Assembly (NCBI GenBank): GCA_029260215.1
Contig: JAJDDQ010000029.1
Location: 1-52,923, forward strand
Reading direction: 5' to 3'
Source of the DNA: Phycisphaerae bacterium
GTDB taxonomy: Bacteria > Planctomycetota > Phycisphaerae > UBA1845
DNA length: 52,923 nt
This document shows, one piece after another, positions 43,845-52,277 of the stretch. Below the pieces are notes generated by a model that saw nothing but the letters and a program-made list of their open reading frames with translations, was not told the DNA's origin and did not search any database. Numbering within the stretch: position 1 is the first letter of the stretch; each line of letters starts with the position of its first letter. Position numbers and translations under genes: made by a program.

Positions 43845-45377
43845 ATGAAATTATTCGATGCGGGCGGTGCATTCGTTTTGGGTTTGGCCTCACTGCCGCT
43901 GGTGGCGATGATGGGGTGCCCGATGTTACCCGGAGACATGAACGACAACGTCAACATGAATTCGAGTGACAATGCGAACATGAACGGCACCGATGCGAAT
44001 GCGAACGACAACGCAACAGTCAATGAAAACGACAACGGCGGCAGCCCAACCGTCGGCGACGGCGAACCTGCGGACGACCTGTGGACCACACCCGCTGGCA
44101 GCCGCACGAGCTACTCCTTTCTCGACACACCGTTGCCCGCGGATTTCTTTGGCCAGGGCTCCGATTTGTTTGATGGCACGGTCGATCTGATGGGGGCGGC
44201 CCTCGACCCGGCGCTCGGACCTGCGGACACCATTGTTCGCCGCTTGCAGGACATCTGCCCAGCCGAAGTGGGCGAGACGGTCACGGTCGATGTCGAGATC
44301 GTGGCGTTAAGCCTTGTCAGCGTCGAACCGATCACCGTAACATTCAACGGCGGGCAACTCGCAGAGCAGTGGGACGTCGAAGTATGTCTATCCTCCTTCC
44401 CACAGGAGACCGGCAGCATGACCATCACGCTCGACGAGGAAGATTGCGGCACGTTCGATTCAAACATTCCGGTGCTGCCCAAATTCACGTTCATCCGTCG
44501 ATCCACCGGTGCTGGGCAATTCGTCGATTGCGGCGAACGCGACCAACTCTGTGAAGGCCTCGATCTCGAAGGTGAGGACAACGACTGGGTGCTCATCGGC
44601 GGGCCTGCGGACTACGATCCCGCTTCCAACGGCATTTTGCGCACACCCGCAGGTGTCCAGATCGACGCCGACTGTGACGGTCAAGCCGAAACAATGACAC
44701 TCGAAGCCTCCAGCTGTTTCCAAGCCGGCATGAGTTGTCGCGGCGGTTTCGAATGCACGTTCAACGAGGAAGCGGAAGGTCGTCTCGACAGCGGAGCAGG
44801 CGGACAACACACATCGTTCATCAACTCCGAGGACGACATCGACAGCGACGGTTGGCCTAACGACTGCGACAATTGCCCGGAGGACGCCAGCCCCGATCAG
44901 ACCGACTCCGACGGCGACGGATTGGGCGATATTTGCGACAATTGCCCGGACGACGACAACCCGGATCAAGCCGACGGCGATGCCGACAACATCGGCGACG
45001 TCTGCGACAACTGTCCCGACATATCCAACGAAGACCAGGCTGACGCGGACGACAACGGTGTCGGTGATGCGTGCGAAGGTATCCCCGGCGAATGGGAGGC
45101 GGTCCTGGGCGTGTACGTACTTTCAGGCAGTTGCGAAGGCAGTGGCCAAACGGTTACGCTCGCAGCGGCTGGCGACCTGATCGTCCTTCAAGGATTGCCC
45201 GGCAACGACGACATCACACTCACTTGCGACGGCGCGACGGCGACCGGCGCGAACGTCACCGCCTTCGGGCAGGGCGGTCACGATCTGACGCTGACCATCG
45301 ACGGCGTGAACATCAACCTCAGCCTGCTCCAGCCGGAAACCCTCGGCTCGTGCAGTTCAACACTGACGCCGCAGTAG
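43845..45377 (+). CDS. lipoprotein with Asn/Asp-rich linker and TSP3-like calcium repeats
   Basis: 510 residues from ATG 43845, with AAAGGA about 9 bases upstream. The signal peptide ends in the lipobox VAMMGC. Residues ~33-70 are almost only Asn, Asp, Met, Ala and Thr (NDNVNMNSSDNANMNGTDAN), a low-complexity linker common in planctomycete surface proteins. A globular domain of unknown type fills ~75-330. Residues ~340-410 carry three thrombospondin type 3-like units (DSDGWPNDCDNCPEDASPDQ, DSDGDGLGDICDNCPDDDNP and a third) that would bind calcium and form disulfides. A final ~90-residue beta domain ends the protein. It is followed by a strong terminator. Confidence 0.82.
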   Translation: MKLFDAGGAFVLGLASLPLVAMMGCPMLPGDMNDNVNMNSSDNANMNGTDANANDNATVNENDNGGSPTVGDGEPADDLWTTPAGSRTSYSFLDTPLPADFFGQGSDLFDGTVDLMGAALDPALGPADTIVRRLQDICPAEVGETVTVDVEIVALSLVSVEPITVTFNGGQLAEQWDVEVCLSSFPQETGSMTITLDEEDCGTFDSNIPVLPKFTFIRRSTGAGQFVDCGERDQLCEGLDLEGEDNDWVLIGGPADYDPASNGILRTPAGVQIDADCDGQAETMTLEASSCFQAGMSCRGGFECTFNEEAEGRLDSGAGGQHTSFINSEDDIDSDGWPNDCDNCPEDASPDQTDSDGDGLGDICDNCPDDDNPDQADGDADNIGDVCDNCPDISNEDQADADDNGVGDACEGIPGEWEAVLGVYVLSGSCEGSGQTVTLAAAGDLIVLQGLPGNDDITLTCDGATATGANVTAFGQGGHDLTLTIDGVNINLSLLQPETLGSCSSTLTPQ

Positions 45378-45406
45378 GCAACCGGCGTTAATCCAAATCA
45401 ACCGCG

Positions 45407-45443
45407 ATCAGCCCCGAGGCATCGAGCTTCGGGGCTGATTTTC
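45407..45443 (+). terminator. intrinsic terminator after 43845 gene
   Basis: ATCAGCCCCGA and TCGGGGCTGAT make a perfect 11-bp stem with an 11-base loop, followed by TTT, 30 bp after the stop codon at 45377. It also lies just beyond the 3' end of the convergent cassette, so its stem may serve both directions. Confidence 0.85.
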
Positions 45444-45465
45444 ATTGTGGGGGCCGTGCCAATCA

Positions 45466-45909
45466 TCATTCGGTGGTGTGGACGTAAACGATTCTGGTTT
45501 TCTTTGCGAGCGTGCTCCAAATCGTTTTTGTAAAAGGTTGACGCGCTGTCGGGACCATGACGCAGTGGTTCGCATCCTCATGTGTCGGATCCATCTCGAT
45601 ATCGAGCCCGAGGCTGCGAACGACACCGATTGAAACTGCACAAACACAAGAACCGCGTAAATTACATTGTCCAAATACCAACTCGACTAAGCGTTTTGGT
45701 GAATCGTCGTCAACCCGCACAGTCCAAGAAGGGTACTCACCGTCGCGGCGGGGTTTTAAGGCGAACGACGTTGCCGTAAGCCCAACACCCGGCCGGTCAA
45801 TCGTTGGGGGCTGACCTGACGCTGATACAAGTAGCCGACGAAGGATGATCGTGTCTTCGCCCAGCGCAGGCGTGGGTCCATCGGCCGCACTTGCGAAAAC
45901 ATCTCCCAT
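45466..45909 (-). CDS. third gene of TIGR04255 cassette; small protein of unknown function
   Basis: 147 residues, ATG 45909, with CGAGG just before it and only 12 bp after the stop of the preceding gene. No signal peptide or membrane segment. It has FALKPRRDGEYPSWTVRVDD, a central SCVCAVSIGVVRSLGLDIEM, then DPTHEDANHCVMVP with a DxxH and NHC arrangement, and PFTKTIWSTLAKKTRIVYV at the end. The order (a WxV strand, a Cys-rich turn, then an acidic-His motif and a C-terminal helix) suggests a compact alpha/beta domain that might bind metal or be catalytic. I cannot name the family. Confidence 0.7.
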   Translation of the reverse strand: MGDVFASAADGPTPALGEDTIILRRLLVSASGQPPTIDRPGVGLTATSFALKPRRDGEYPSWTVRVDDDSPKRLVELVFGQCNLRGSCVCAVSIGVVRSLGLDIEMDPTHEDANHCVMVPTARQPFTKTIWSTLAKKTRIVYVHTTE

Positions 45910-45921
45910 GCCTCGATCCGT

Positions 45922-46389
45922 CTATTGAGACAACATCGCTGACAAGTCGCCGGGAAGACGCGTGCGAGACTCGTAGTCCCGTGTTGAGTCTACTTCATCC
46001 AGGAAAACGTACTCCATGAGGCCGCTTGGCAAGATCGTCACATCCAAACTGACATTCCCCAAATCCCAGCATAAGCCGACATTGCCATCGGGCGTCGCCG
46101 CGATAGTTGGTTCATGTGCTTTGATACTGCTTGCAATCGCATATATAACTTCGACGGCCACTACGATGGAACGATTGTCCACTGTCACAGCGCCGTAGCT
46201 ATCCCAATTCGGCTCAAGCTCGGATAGGCCTTTGATACTTTGCACGACGCAATCCAGCCAGGAAGGAGGATGAAGTCTACCGTAACCCCAGGAAAAGGCT
46301 TGGGTGTCGGTTGTCGTCGTGACTATTGGAACAACGTGGTTGTAGACATCGATTGATTGAAAAAATGCACTCAATGTATTCGCCCCCAT
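45922..46389 (-). CDS. second gene of TIGR04255 cassette; WDSYGA-motif small protein
   Basis: 155 residues, ATG 46389. It overlaps the end of the TIGR04255-like gene by 19 bp. Residues ~50-130 hold LSELEPNWDSYGAVTVDNRS, then IAATPDGNVGLCWDLGNVSL and VTILPSGLMEYVFLD. The NWDxYGA segment followed by a DGxVxLxW segment recurs in short uncharacterised bacterial proteins; I do not know a proven role. The first 45 residues are variable. No catalytic motif is clear. Cytoplasmic by sequence. Its placement between two other cassette genes suggests a complex or toxin/antitoxin-like unit, which is inference. Confidence 0.72.
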   Translation of the reverse strand: MGANTLSAFFQSIDVYNHVVPIVTTTTDTQAFSWGYGRLHPPSWLDCVVQSIKGLSELEPNWDSYGAVTVDNRSIVVAVEVIYAIASSIKAHEPTIAATPDGNVGLCWDLGNVSLDVTILPSGLMEYVFLDEVDSTRDYESRTRLPGDLSAMLSQ

Positions 46390-47180
46390 CGCTCATCTTG
46401 AATTCGACGCTCCGTGAGACACGCAAAACCGCACACGACCCAGTCGTGGGCGAGGCGTAGTGATCCCGCCACATCTTGCGGACCTTCGTCTTTGTGCAGC
46501 ACTCGCCCTGTCAGCCTCAATGCAACGAAATCACCTTGATCGGGTTTGTCCTGGAGAACGGCAATCGATGCCTCAGCGTACAATCGGCCTGCATTTTCGG
46601 GAATCACAAACACCCGATTAAACGTGACAGCCTCGGGAATGGGCAGGAATGTGTCAGACAAATCCCATTCCACGCCCGCGAAGACCGTCGCAAACAAGCC
46701 GGATGCCGATTCGCCCTTTTCGGGAAAAATGTGGTTGACGTAAGTGACTTCACAGAGTTGTGGGGCCGGCGTCTCCAAGCCACTTCGCTCGCAAAATGTC
46801 TGAAACGCTTCGAACTCGGATCGGAAACGTTCGACGTTGGCCTCAAACGAAGGGTAGGTATTGTCTTCTCCCAATCGCCAATTGAGCAAGAAGCGATCCG
46901 GCTGAACTTGTATCAACTCGGTCTCACTGGCCGATGAAAACCAGACGCGTTCCGGCGTCCCGCTGCCCACCCGAAATTCTGGCCGTTGCGAGGCATACCG
47001 CTTAGGAAAATTCTCGGAAACTTGGGGCAAGCGAGCCTGATCGGTTGGCGTCGGAAACTTGTCAGCAATGGTCGACCAGTACGTCCCAAAATGCGCGTTC
47101 CGGAACCCCAACAACTCCGGAAACTGCACGCTTATGACCGTTTCGACAACGGGTGGATTCTCATATTTCGGTGTCGACAC
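46371..47180 (-). CDS. TIGR04255-like protein, first gene of three-gene cassette
   Basis: 269 residues from GTG 47180, with GAAGGAG 7 bases upstream. The N-terminus KYENPPVVETVISVQFPELL is the usual start of the sporadically distributed TIGR04255 family (PPVxExVxxVxF). LIQVQPDRFLLNWRLGEDNT, YPSFEANVERFRSEFEAFQT, and CEVTYVNHIFP match the middle (output line with WR, then ELxYxN). The last third is beta-rich with VALRLTGRVL and LRLAHDWVVCGFACL. The function of this family is unknown. Patchy distribution, lower G+C than neighbours, and a tight operon with two small proteins point to a mobile accessory module. Confidence 0.82.
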   Translation of the reverse strand: MSTPKYENPPVVETVISVQFPELLGFRNAHFGTYWSTIADKFPTPTDQARLPQVSENFPKRYASQRPEFRVGSGTPERVWFSSASETELIQVQPDRFLLNWRLGEDNTYPSFEANVERFRSEFEAFQTFCERSGLETPAPQLCEVTYVNHIFPEKGESASGLFATVFAGVEWDLSDTFLPIPEAVTFNRVFVIPENAGRLYAEASIAVLQDKPDQGDFVALRLTGRVLHKDEGPQDVAGSLRLAHDWVVCGFACLTERRIQDERWGRIH

Positions 47181-47206
47181 AATCCTACTCCTTCAGATAC
47201 CACTTG

Positions 47207-47215
47207 ATTATAGCA
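47207..47215 (-). promoter_or_regulatory. extended -10 promoter for TIGR04255 cassette
   Basis: On the minus strand the bases read TGCTATAAT, a perfect TATAAT with the TG extension. The motif begins ~27 bp upstream of GTG 47180 and is followed by the strong GAAGGAG ribosome-binding site. A TTGACG farther upstream (47235-47240) is 22 bases away, too far for a normal -35, so the extended -10 would carry the promoter. It serves only this cassette. Confidence 0.55.
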
Positions 47216-47305
47216 TCCTCACCTGCGGTGGCGACGTCAAGCCTCGATTCAAGCCCGACGATTCCAACCGCTTGCCAATTCCACGATTGCTGCCAAAATC
47301 CAATC

Positions 47306-48739
47306 ATGCTCAAGAACGAATACCCCTACTACCTCGCCAACGAAGCCAGGCAAGCCAACAACGACCTCGTGGTCACGAACAAGTACACTGGCCAACCGGC
47401 TACACGCGTCGCGATGGCTGATGCCAATGTGATCGACACAGCCATTGCCGCCGCCGTCGATGCTCAGCACGCCTGCGCGACCATGCCCTCCTTCGCGCGG
47501 GCGGCGGTGCTGAACCACGTGGTCGAACGCATGAAGGAGCGGTTCGAAGAGTTGGCATACGCGCTCACCATCGAAGCGGGCAAGCCGATCAAAGACGCAC
47601 GCGGCGAGGTCACGCGCGGCATCGAGACGTTTCGCATCGCGGCTGAGGAATCCACACGCATTTACGGCGAATACGCACCGCTGGACATTTCGCCCCGTGC
47701 GGAAGGGTACGAGTCCATCTGCAAGCGCGTACCCATCGGCGTGTGTTCGTTCATCTCGCCGTTCAACTTCCCCATCAACCTCGCTGCCCACAAAATCGCA
47801 CCGGCCATCGCGTGCGGCTGCCCGTGGGTACTCAAACCCGCATCGCGCACGCCGATCGGTGCGATCATCATCGGCGAGATACTGGCTGAAACCGATCTGC
47901 CCAAGGGCGCGTTCAGCGTTCTGCCCTGCTCCCGCGACGGAGCCGACCTGTTCACGACGGACGAGCGATTCAAACTATTGTCGTTCACCGGCTCGCCCGA
48001 GGTCGGCTGGAAACTCAAGGCGAAGGCCGGCAAGAAAAAAGTCGTACTCGAACTCGGCGGCAACGCAGCCTGCATCGTGTACAAGGATTGCGATCAGGAT
48101 TACGCAGTCGCCCGCATGATGATCGGTGCGTTTTACCAATCCGGACAATCGTGCATCGGCGTGCAGCGCGTTATCGTGCATGAATCCATCTACGACGATT
48201 TCAAAATGAAGCTCGCGGTGGCGGCGGAAGAACTCATCGCCGGCGACCCGCTGGACGAGAAAACGTTCGTCGGGCCGATGATTACCGAAAACGACGCCAA
48301 GCGCATCGAGAAATGGGTCAACACCGCTGTCTCGGGCGGCGCGAAAGTGCTCTGCGGCGGTCGTCGGGATGGCTCCATCTACCACGCAACATTCGTCGAA
48401 AACGCACCGACCGATTCCGAACTGTACTGCCACGAAGCGTTCGGCCCCGTGGCTGTCATCGAGCCGTTCAAGACATTCGAGCAGGCGTGCGAGCGTGTGA
48501 ACGATTCCGACTTCGGTTTGCAAGCGGGCGTCTTCACGCGCGACATGCACAACGCCTTCTACGCATGGAACAACCTCGAAGTCGGCGGCGTGGTCATCAA
48601 CGACGTCCCCAGCTTCCGCGTTGACTCCATGCCCTACGGCGGCGTCAAAGACTCCGGCCTCGGCCGCGAAGGCATCCGCTACGCCATCGAGGACATGACC
48701 GAATTGCGTTTGATGATTCTCAACCGCATCGGCAGATAA
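47306..48739 (+). CDS. NAD(P)-dependent aldehyde dehydrogenase
   Basis: 477 residues from ATG 47306; earlier in-frame starts lie in the cassette promoter. ALDH motifs in order: SFISPFNFPINLAAHKIAPA, GCPWVLKPASRTPIGA, LSFTGSPEVGWKLK, VVLELGGNAACIV (general-base Glu), the catalytic Cys in YQSGQSCIGVQRVIVHES, and CHEAFGPVAVI. The GQxC is intact. It resembles the lactaldehyde/phosphonoacetaldehyde/GapN side of the superfamily; the true substrate is uncertain. It is transcribed toward a second ALDH-fold gene (29-bp convergent gap), which suggests related aldehyde chemistry but not co-transcription. Confidence 0.92.
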   Translation: MLKNEYPYYLANEARQANNDLVVTNKYTGQPATRVAMADANVIDTAIAAAVDAQHACATMPSFARAAVLNHVVERMKERFEELAYALTIEAGKPIKDARGEVTRGIETFRIAAEESTRIYGEYAPLDISPRAEGYESICKRVPIGVCSFISPFNFPINLAAHKIAPAIACGCPWVLKPASRTPIGAIIIGEILAETDLPKGAFSVLPCSRDGADLFTTDERFKLLSFTGSPEVGWKLKAKAGKKKVVLELGGNAACIVYKDCDQDYAVARMMIGAFYQSGQSCIGVQRVIVHESIYDDFKMKLAVAAEELIAGDPLDEKTFVGPMITENDAKRIEKWVNTAVSGGAKVLCGGRRDGSIYHATFVENAPTDSELYCHEAFGPVAVIEPFKTFEQACERVNDSDFGLQAGVFTRDMHNAFYAWNNLEVGGVVINDVPSFRVDSMPYGGVKDSGLGREGIRYAIEDMTELRLMILNRIGR

Positions 48740-48768
48740 CCTCGGCGCAATCAACGCCGCGAACACTG

Positions 48769-50436
48769 TTAGACCTGCACGCGCGACTCGACCAATCGAA
48801 ACCGGCTCGCCACAAAGGCCGCGTCGCAGAACGTCGCATTGCCGGCGGGGTTGGCACCGGTCACGTGGAAATCGCTGAAGGCCGCGTTCTGATTGACATA
48901 AACCTGACCCGTCAGATTGCACGAAACGGGAACGCCCGCAGCCGTCAGCACATCCACACCGCGATCAAGCACACCCGCGTCCGTCGAATACAACCCGCAG
49001 GAAATCGCACCATGCGCACGAGCCGCCTCGACCGTTAATTCGAGGCTGTGGTCCGTGCTTTCGGTCGCGATGATGTACGCGATCGGCCCGAACATCTCAC
49101 GCATGAACAAGTCCTTCCGATCAGCCGTCGTCTTGAGCACAACGGGCGTGCGCACGCACGCATCGGGAAACTGCTCGTGTGCGACGCTTTCGGAGGCTCG
49201 GAGCACTTCCGCTCCACTTGTGCCAACGCTTTCGATCCGCTCCAGCGTTCGTTCGTTCTGAATCGCTCCGAGAATCTCAACCGCGCGAGCAGGCTCACCC
49301 AGCAACCAGTTCAAAGCTTTCACGATGGCAGCGGCTGCGTCGTCGAACGTGATAACCGCGTCGCCGGATTTGATGCCCGACTTCGGGATGAAGATATTCT
49401 GCGGAGCGGTACACATCTGGCCAGAGTAGAGGCCTAGCGAAAATGCGAGGTTGCCCGTAACCGCTTTCAAGTCCGACACCGAGTCGAACACCACACAGTT
49501 CACGCCGGCTTTTTCCGTAAACACGATGGCTTGCTTGGCATTTTGCTCGATCCAGTTTCCGTATTCCGTCCCGCCGGTGTAGTCCACAATGCCGATCTGC
49601 GGATGCGTCACCAGATCGCCGGTGATCGGTTTGTCGAGCGTATCGACAGCCAGCGTGACGAGATCGGGATCGAAACCCTGATCGCTCAACACGTCGCGAA
49701 CGATCTCGACCGTCATCGCAAGCGGCAGCACCGCGCGCGGATGAGGCTTCACAATAACGGCATTCCCGGTAACGAGGCTGGCGAACAAACCGGGGTAGCT
49801 GTTCCACGTCGGAAACGTCGAGCATCCGACCACAGCCGCCACACCGCGCGGCACGAGACGAAACCGCTTTTCGAGCGTTACCGAATCGGTCTTGGAAACC
49901 CGCTTCGTCCATGTCGCGACGGTGGGATGACGGGTCATCTCCTCGTAGGCGTACGCGACCGCCTCCAACCCCCGATCCTGCGCGTGAGGCCCCCCCGCCT
50001 GAAAGGCCATCATGAACGCCTGCCCCGTCGTCTGCATCACCGCGAAGGCGATCTCGAAGCTGCGCTTGTTCAGTCGGTCCAGTGCTTCCAGACATACGCC
50101 GGTCCGGGCAGCCACACCCGCGTCACGCCATTTCGCGGCTGCGTCACTGGCGGCTGAAATCATCGCGCCCAAGTCCGGCGACGGATAGCGAATGTTCAGT
50201 TCCAAACCAAACGGCGACTTCTCATCACCGACCGTGCCCGCGCCGGCTGGTTGACCGATGGAGAACGTGGAGTTGCGACGTGCCTCGAACGCAGCCCATC
50301 CTTCCTTCTTCGCGTGTTCCCCGTAAATCCTGCCGCTGGGAACTTCGGGATAGGGAGACCAGAAATCCCGCTTGTGAATCGCTTCCACGGCGGCTTCAAG
50401 CGTCTTTTGGTGTGTCTCGAAAAGCGAATGACTCAT
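48769..50436 (-). CDS. PaaN-like aldehyde dehydrogenase
   Basis: 555 residues from ATG 50436, with AAGGAA about 9 bases upstream. It begins SHSLFETHQKTLEAAVEAIH and has RDFWSPYPEVPS and GWAAFEAR, the long N-terminal region of the PaaN branch. Core motifs: VAAVVGCSTFPTWNSYPGLF, VKPHPRAVLPLA, VFTEKAGVNCVVFDS (Glu), LGLYSGQMCTAPQNIFI (Cys), and NLTGQVYVNQNAAFSDFHVT. PaaN-type enzymes are linked to oxidation of the ring-opening aldehyde in phenylacetate catabolism, but no paa genes are visible, so the physiological aldehyde is unknown. Confidence 0.85.
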   Translation of the reverse strand: MSHSLFETHQKTLEAAVEAIHKRDFWSPYPEVPSGRIYGEHAKKEGWAAFEARRNSTFSIGQPAGAGTVGDEKSPFGLELNIRYPSPDLGAMISAASDAAAKWRDAGVAARTGVCLEALDRLNKRSFEIAFAVMQTTGQAFMMAFQAGGPHAQDRGLEAVAYAYEEMTRHPTVATWTKRVSKTDSVTLEKRFRLVPRGVAAVVGCSTFPTWNSYPGLFASLVTGNAVIVKPHPRAVLPLAMTVEIVRDVLSDQGFDPDLVTLAVDTLDKPITGDLVTHPQIGIVDYTGGTEYGNWIEQNAKQAIVFTEKAGVNCVVFDSVSDLKAVTGNLAFSLGLYSGQMCTAPQNIFIPKSGIKSGDAVITFDDAAAAIVKALNWLLGEPARAVEILGAIQNERTLERIESVGTSGAEVLRASESVAHEQFPDACVRTPVVLKTTADRKDLFMREMFGPIAYIIATESTDHSLELTVEAARAHGAISCGLYSTDAGVLDRGVDVLTAAGVPVSCNLTGQVYVNQNAAFSDFHVTGANPAGNATFCDAAFVASRFRLVESRVQV

Positions 50437-50557
50437 GGTGCTGATTCCTTGGTTTGGCTGGGAAAAGATTATCGACGCGGACGATAAGTGACTCTCGAAG
50501 CCCATGCAAGCGCCGGTATGCGCATCAACGAAAACCCACCGTACGCCCGGAAGACCC

Positions 50558-50589
50558 AGCGAGCTGCGAACTTCAGTTCGCGCGGACGC
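50558..50589. repeat. 33-bp palindromic dispersed repeat, copy 2
   Basis: Inverted copy of 15994-16026, again centred on the GCGAACT-AGTTCGC palindrome and again in a gap beyond a gene end (50437-50637, between the divergent-ended PaaN start and the end of the VKOR fusion). No other feature is seen in that gap. Confidence 0.7.
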
Positions 50590-50637
50590 ATACTTTTCGA
50601 TCCCAACGACTACCGCCACGAATCACACGGGGCAAGA

Positions 50638-51987
50638 CTAATCGGATTCAGCCTCATGCGCCCGCGACGATCGCCGCGCCTGCTCGGCGGCGAGCATCTT
50701 GGCCCGACTGATCTTGTACATCGAACCCAGCCCCTTCCAAAATCCTTCAACACCGCGTGCCCAACTTTCGACGGCTCGATTGTTGAGATAGACGCTTGGT
50801 GTGCTGCGTACGCCAAGTTCATGAGCCAGTGCGATGTCCTCGGCGATGCGCTGGCTGACCTCTTCCGACTCCATTACCTCAGCCAGCCGCTCCGCGTCCA
50901 GCCCCAGGTGTTCGCCCGCCTCGACCGCTCCGATTTTCGCGAGCGTCTTCTGGTTGTCGAAGAACCAGTCGTGGGCCTCCCAGAACTTCTCGTTCCCGCC
51001 GACAATCCGGACAGCCTCAGCCAGCCGCGCGATCCTGCATGCCTGTGGATGCGTGCGTCTTCTGGTGTGCGGGTTGCAATCCGAACACAGCGGGTAATGC
51101 TTGTACGCCACCTGCACGATTCGGCCGAACGCTTCGTAAAATTTGTCCTCGAAATCCGCCGCGAATTTCCGGCACGCACTGCACTCGAAATCACTGAACA
51201 CCACGAGCGTCGGCACCTTGTGGGCGGCGTGTCGAATCGGATCGTCGGGGCGAACGTTTATGTTCTTAACATTGCCGGCCATGTGCATGGACACCAACGC
51301 CTGCACGCTGCCTTGAATCTTCTCAACGACGGCGGACAGCTTCGCATTCGTAATCTTGAGCGCTTTGACCGAAACCATTTGAAGCTCGAGCTGCGCGATT
51401 CCGAGACCAAGCAGAATCGCCACAATCGCCAAGCGCCCCGTTGGGTAACGAACGGCAACGGTCGGAACCTCGGGCGCAGCGTCTGTCTGAGTCTTCTTTT
51501 TCCGAGGCCAAAGCAGTGCGTTGCAGATCAACATCACGCCGTTAGCTGCGTGCGTCATGACACACAACGGGCACCACGTTTTCAATTCCGTGCCCATCAC
51601 GGCCATGAATCCAACAGAACCCGCGAACGCGACCGCGTTTATCCCCAGCGGCAGGAGGTGCCAAAACCGACCTTCGTGATTGGCTCGGCCCACCGCGAGA
51701 AACCAAACCAGCATCGCGGAGAAATAGCCCATCCCGATCAGCGCTACCGGCAAGCGGCCTCGACCGTCGTCGCTGCCGTCGGCCGGAAGCGGCGGGAACA
51801 TGCCCCAGCGACTCGACAGCACGGCGTCACAACTTCGGCCCCCCTCCTCGCCCGATTCACACAACGCGCTCATCCACTCCGGCGTGGGGCCGAAATGCAT
51901 GTGCTTGGACAGCAGCTTCTCCGACAGGAAAAACCCCGCCAGCGAAGCCACGAGCGCAATCGCAAGGAAGAACCAGTGAAACTTCAT
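50638..51987 (-). CDS. vitamin K epoxide reductase-DsbA-like fusion
   Basis: 449 residues from ATG 51987; longer in-frame starts lie in a MITE-like element. Residues ~1-160 are a VKOR-like membrane domain with four or more helices; the loop Cys43/Cys53 (CESG...SCDAVLSSRWG) and the quinone-side WCPLC (Cys139, Cys142) are both intact. A fifth helix (~185-205) leads to a DsbA-like thioredoxin domain with FECSACRKF (Cys269, Cys272) and STPSVYLNN (cis-Pro). Such fusions form disulfides in exported proteins and pass electrons to quinone. A KHYPL strand precedes the helical insert, as in DsbA. Confidence 0.92.
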   Translation of the reverse strand: MKFHWFFLAIALVASLAGFFLSEKLLSKHMHFGPTPEWMSALCESGEEGGRSCDAVLSSRWGMFPPLPADGSDDGRGRLPVALIGMGYFSAMLVWFLAVGRANHEGRFWHLLPLGINAVAFAGSVGFMAVMGTELKTWCPLCVMTHAANGVMLICNALLWPRKKKTQTDAAPEVPTVAVRYPTGRLAIVAILLGLGIAQLELQMVSVKALKITNAKLSAVVEKIQGSVQALVSMHMAGNVKNINVRPDDPIRHAAHKVPTLVVFSDFECSACRKFAADFEDKFYEAFGRIVQVAYKHYPLCSDCNPHTRRRTHPQACRIARLAEAVRIVGGNEKFWEAHDWFFDNQKTLAKIGAVEAGEHLGLDAERLAEVMESEEVSQRIAEDIALAHELGVRSTPSVYLNNRAVESWARGVEGFWKGLGSMYKISRAKMLAAEQARRSSRAHEAESD

Positions 51988-52009
51988 CGGCGGGTCTCCG
52001 GAATTCCAA

Positions 52010-52140
52010 CAGCCTGTCGAAGGACACTGGCTATTGGTGTGGCACCGGTTTTTAACCGGTGCAAACGATAGTGTTCTGAGCAATACCGATTCTTAATCGA
52101 TGAATGCACGGGCTGGTATCCCGTTCCACAATTGTTCAGT
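52010..52140. repeat. MITE-like element, family B, inverted copy
   Basis: The left end CAGCCTGTCGAA differs by one base from the terminal repeat of 31737-31875. The right end on the other strand (ACTGAACAATTGTGGAACGG) matches that element's GTGTGGAACGG interior. Internal palindromes CACCGGTTTTTAACCGGTG and ATCGATTAAGAATCG-type sequence are present. It separates the VKOR fusion (start 51987) from the SUI1-like gene; nothing else is seen in 52141-52277. Confidence 0.65.
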
Positions 52141-52277
52141 ATCCAGTTTGCGTTCATGGATCGAATCGTGGTCGGTTGAGGCCGCGCTGTCACGTCGGCA
52201 AGCCACGTTCGTTACGTCAACGTGACCGTTGATCTGCACTCGCCATCAAGCGTCGGAACGTTTGCGGTTGCCTTCAA

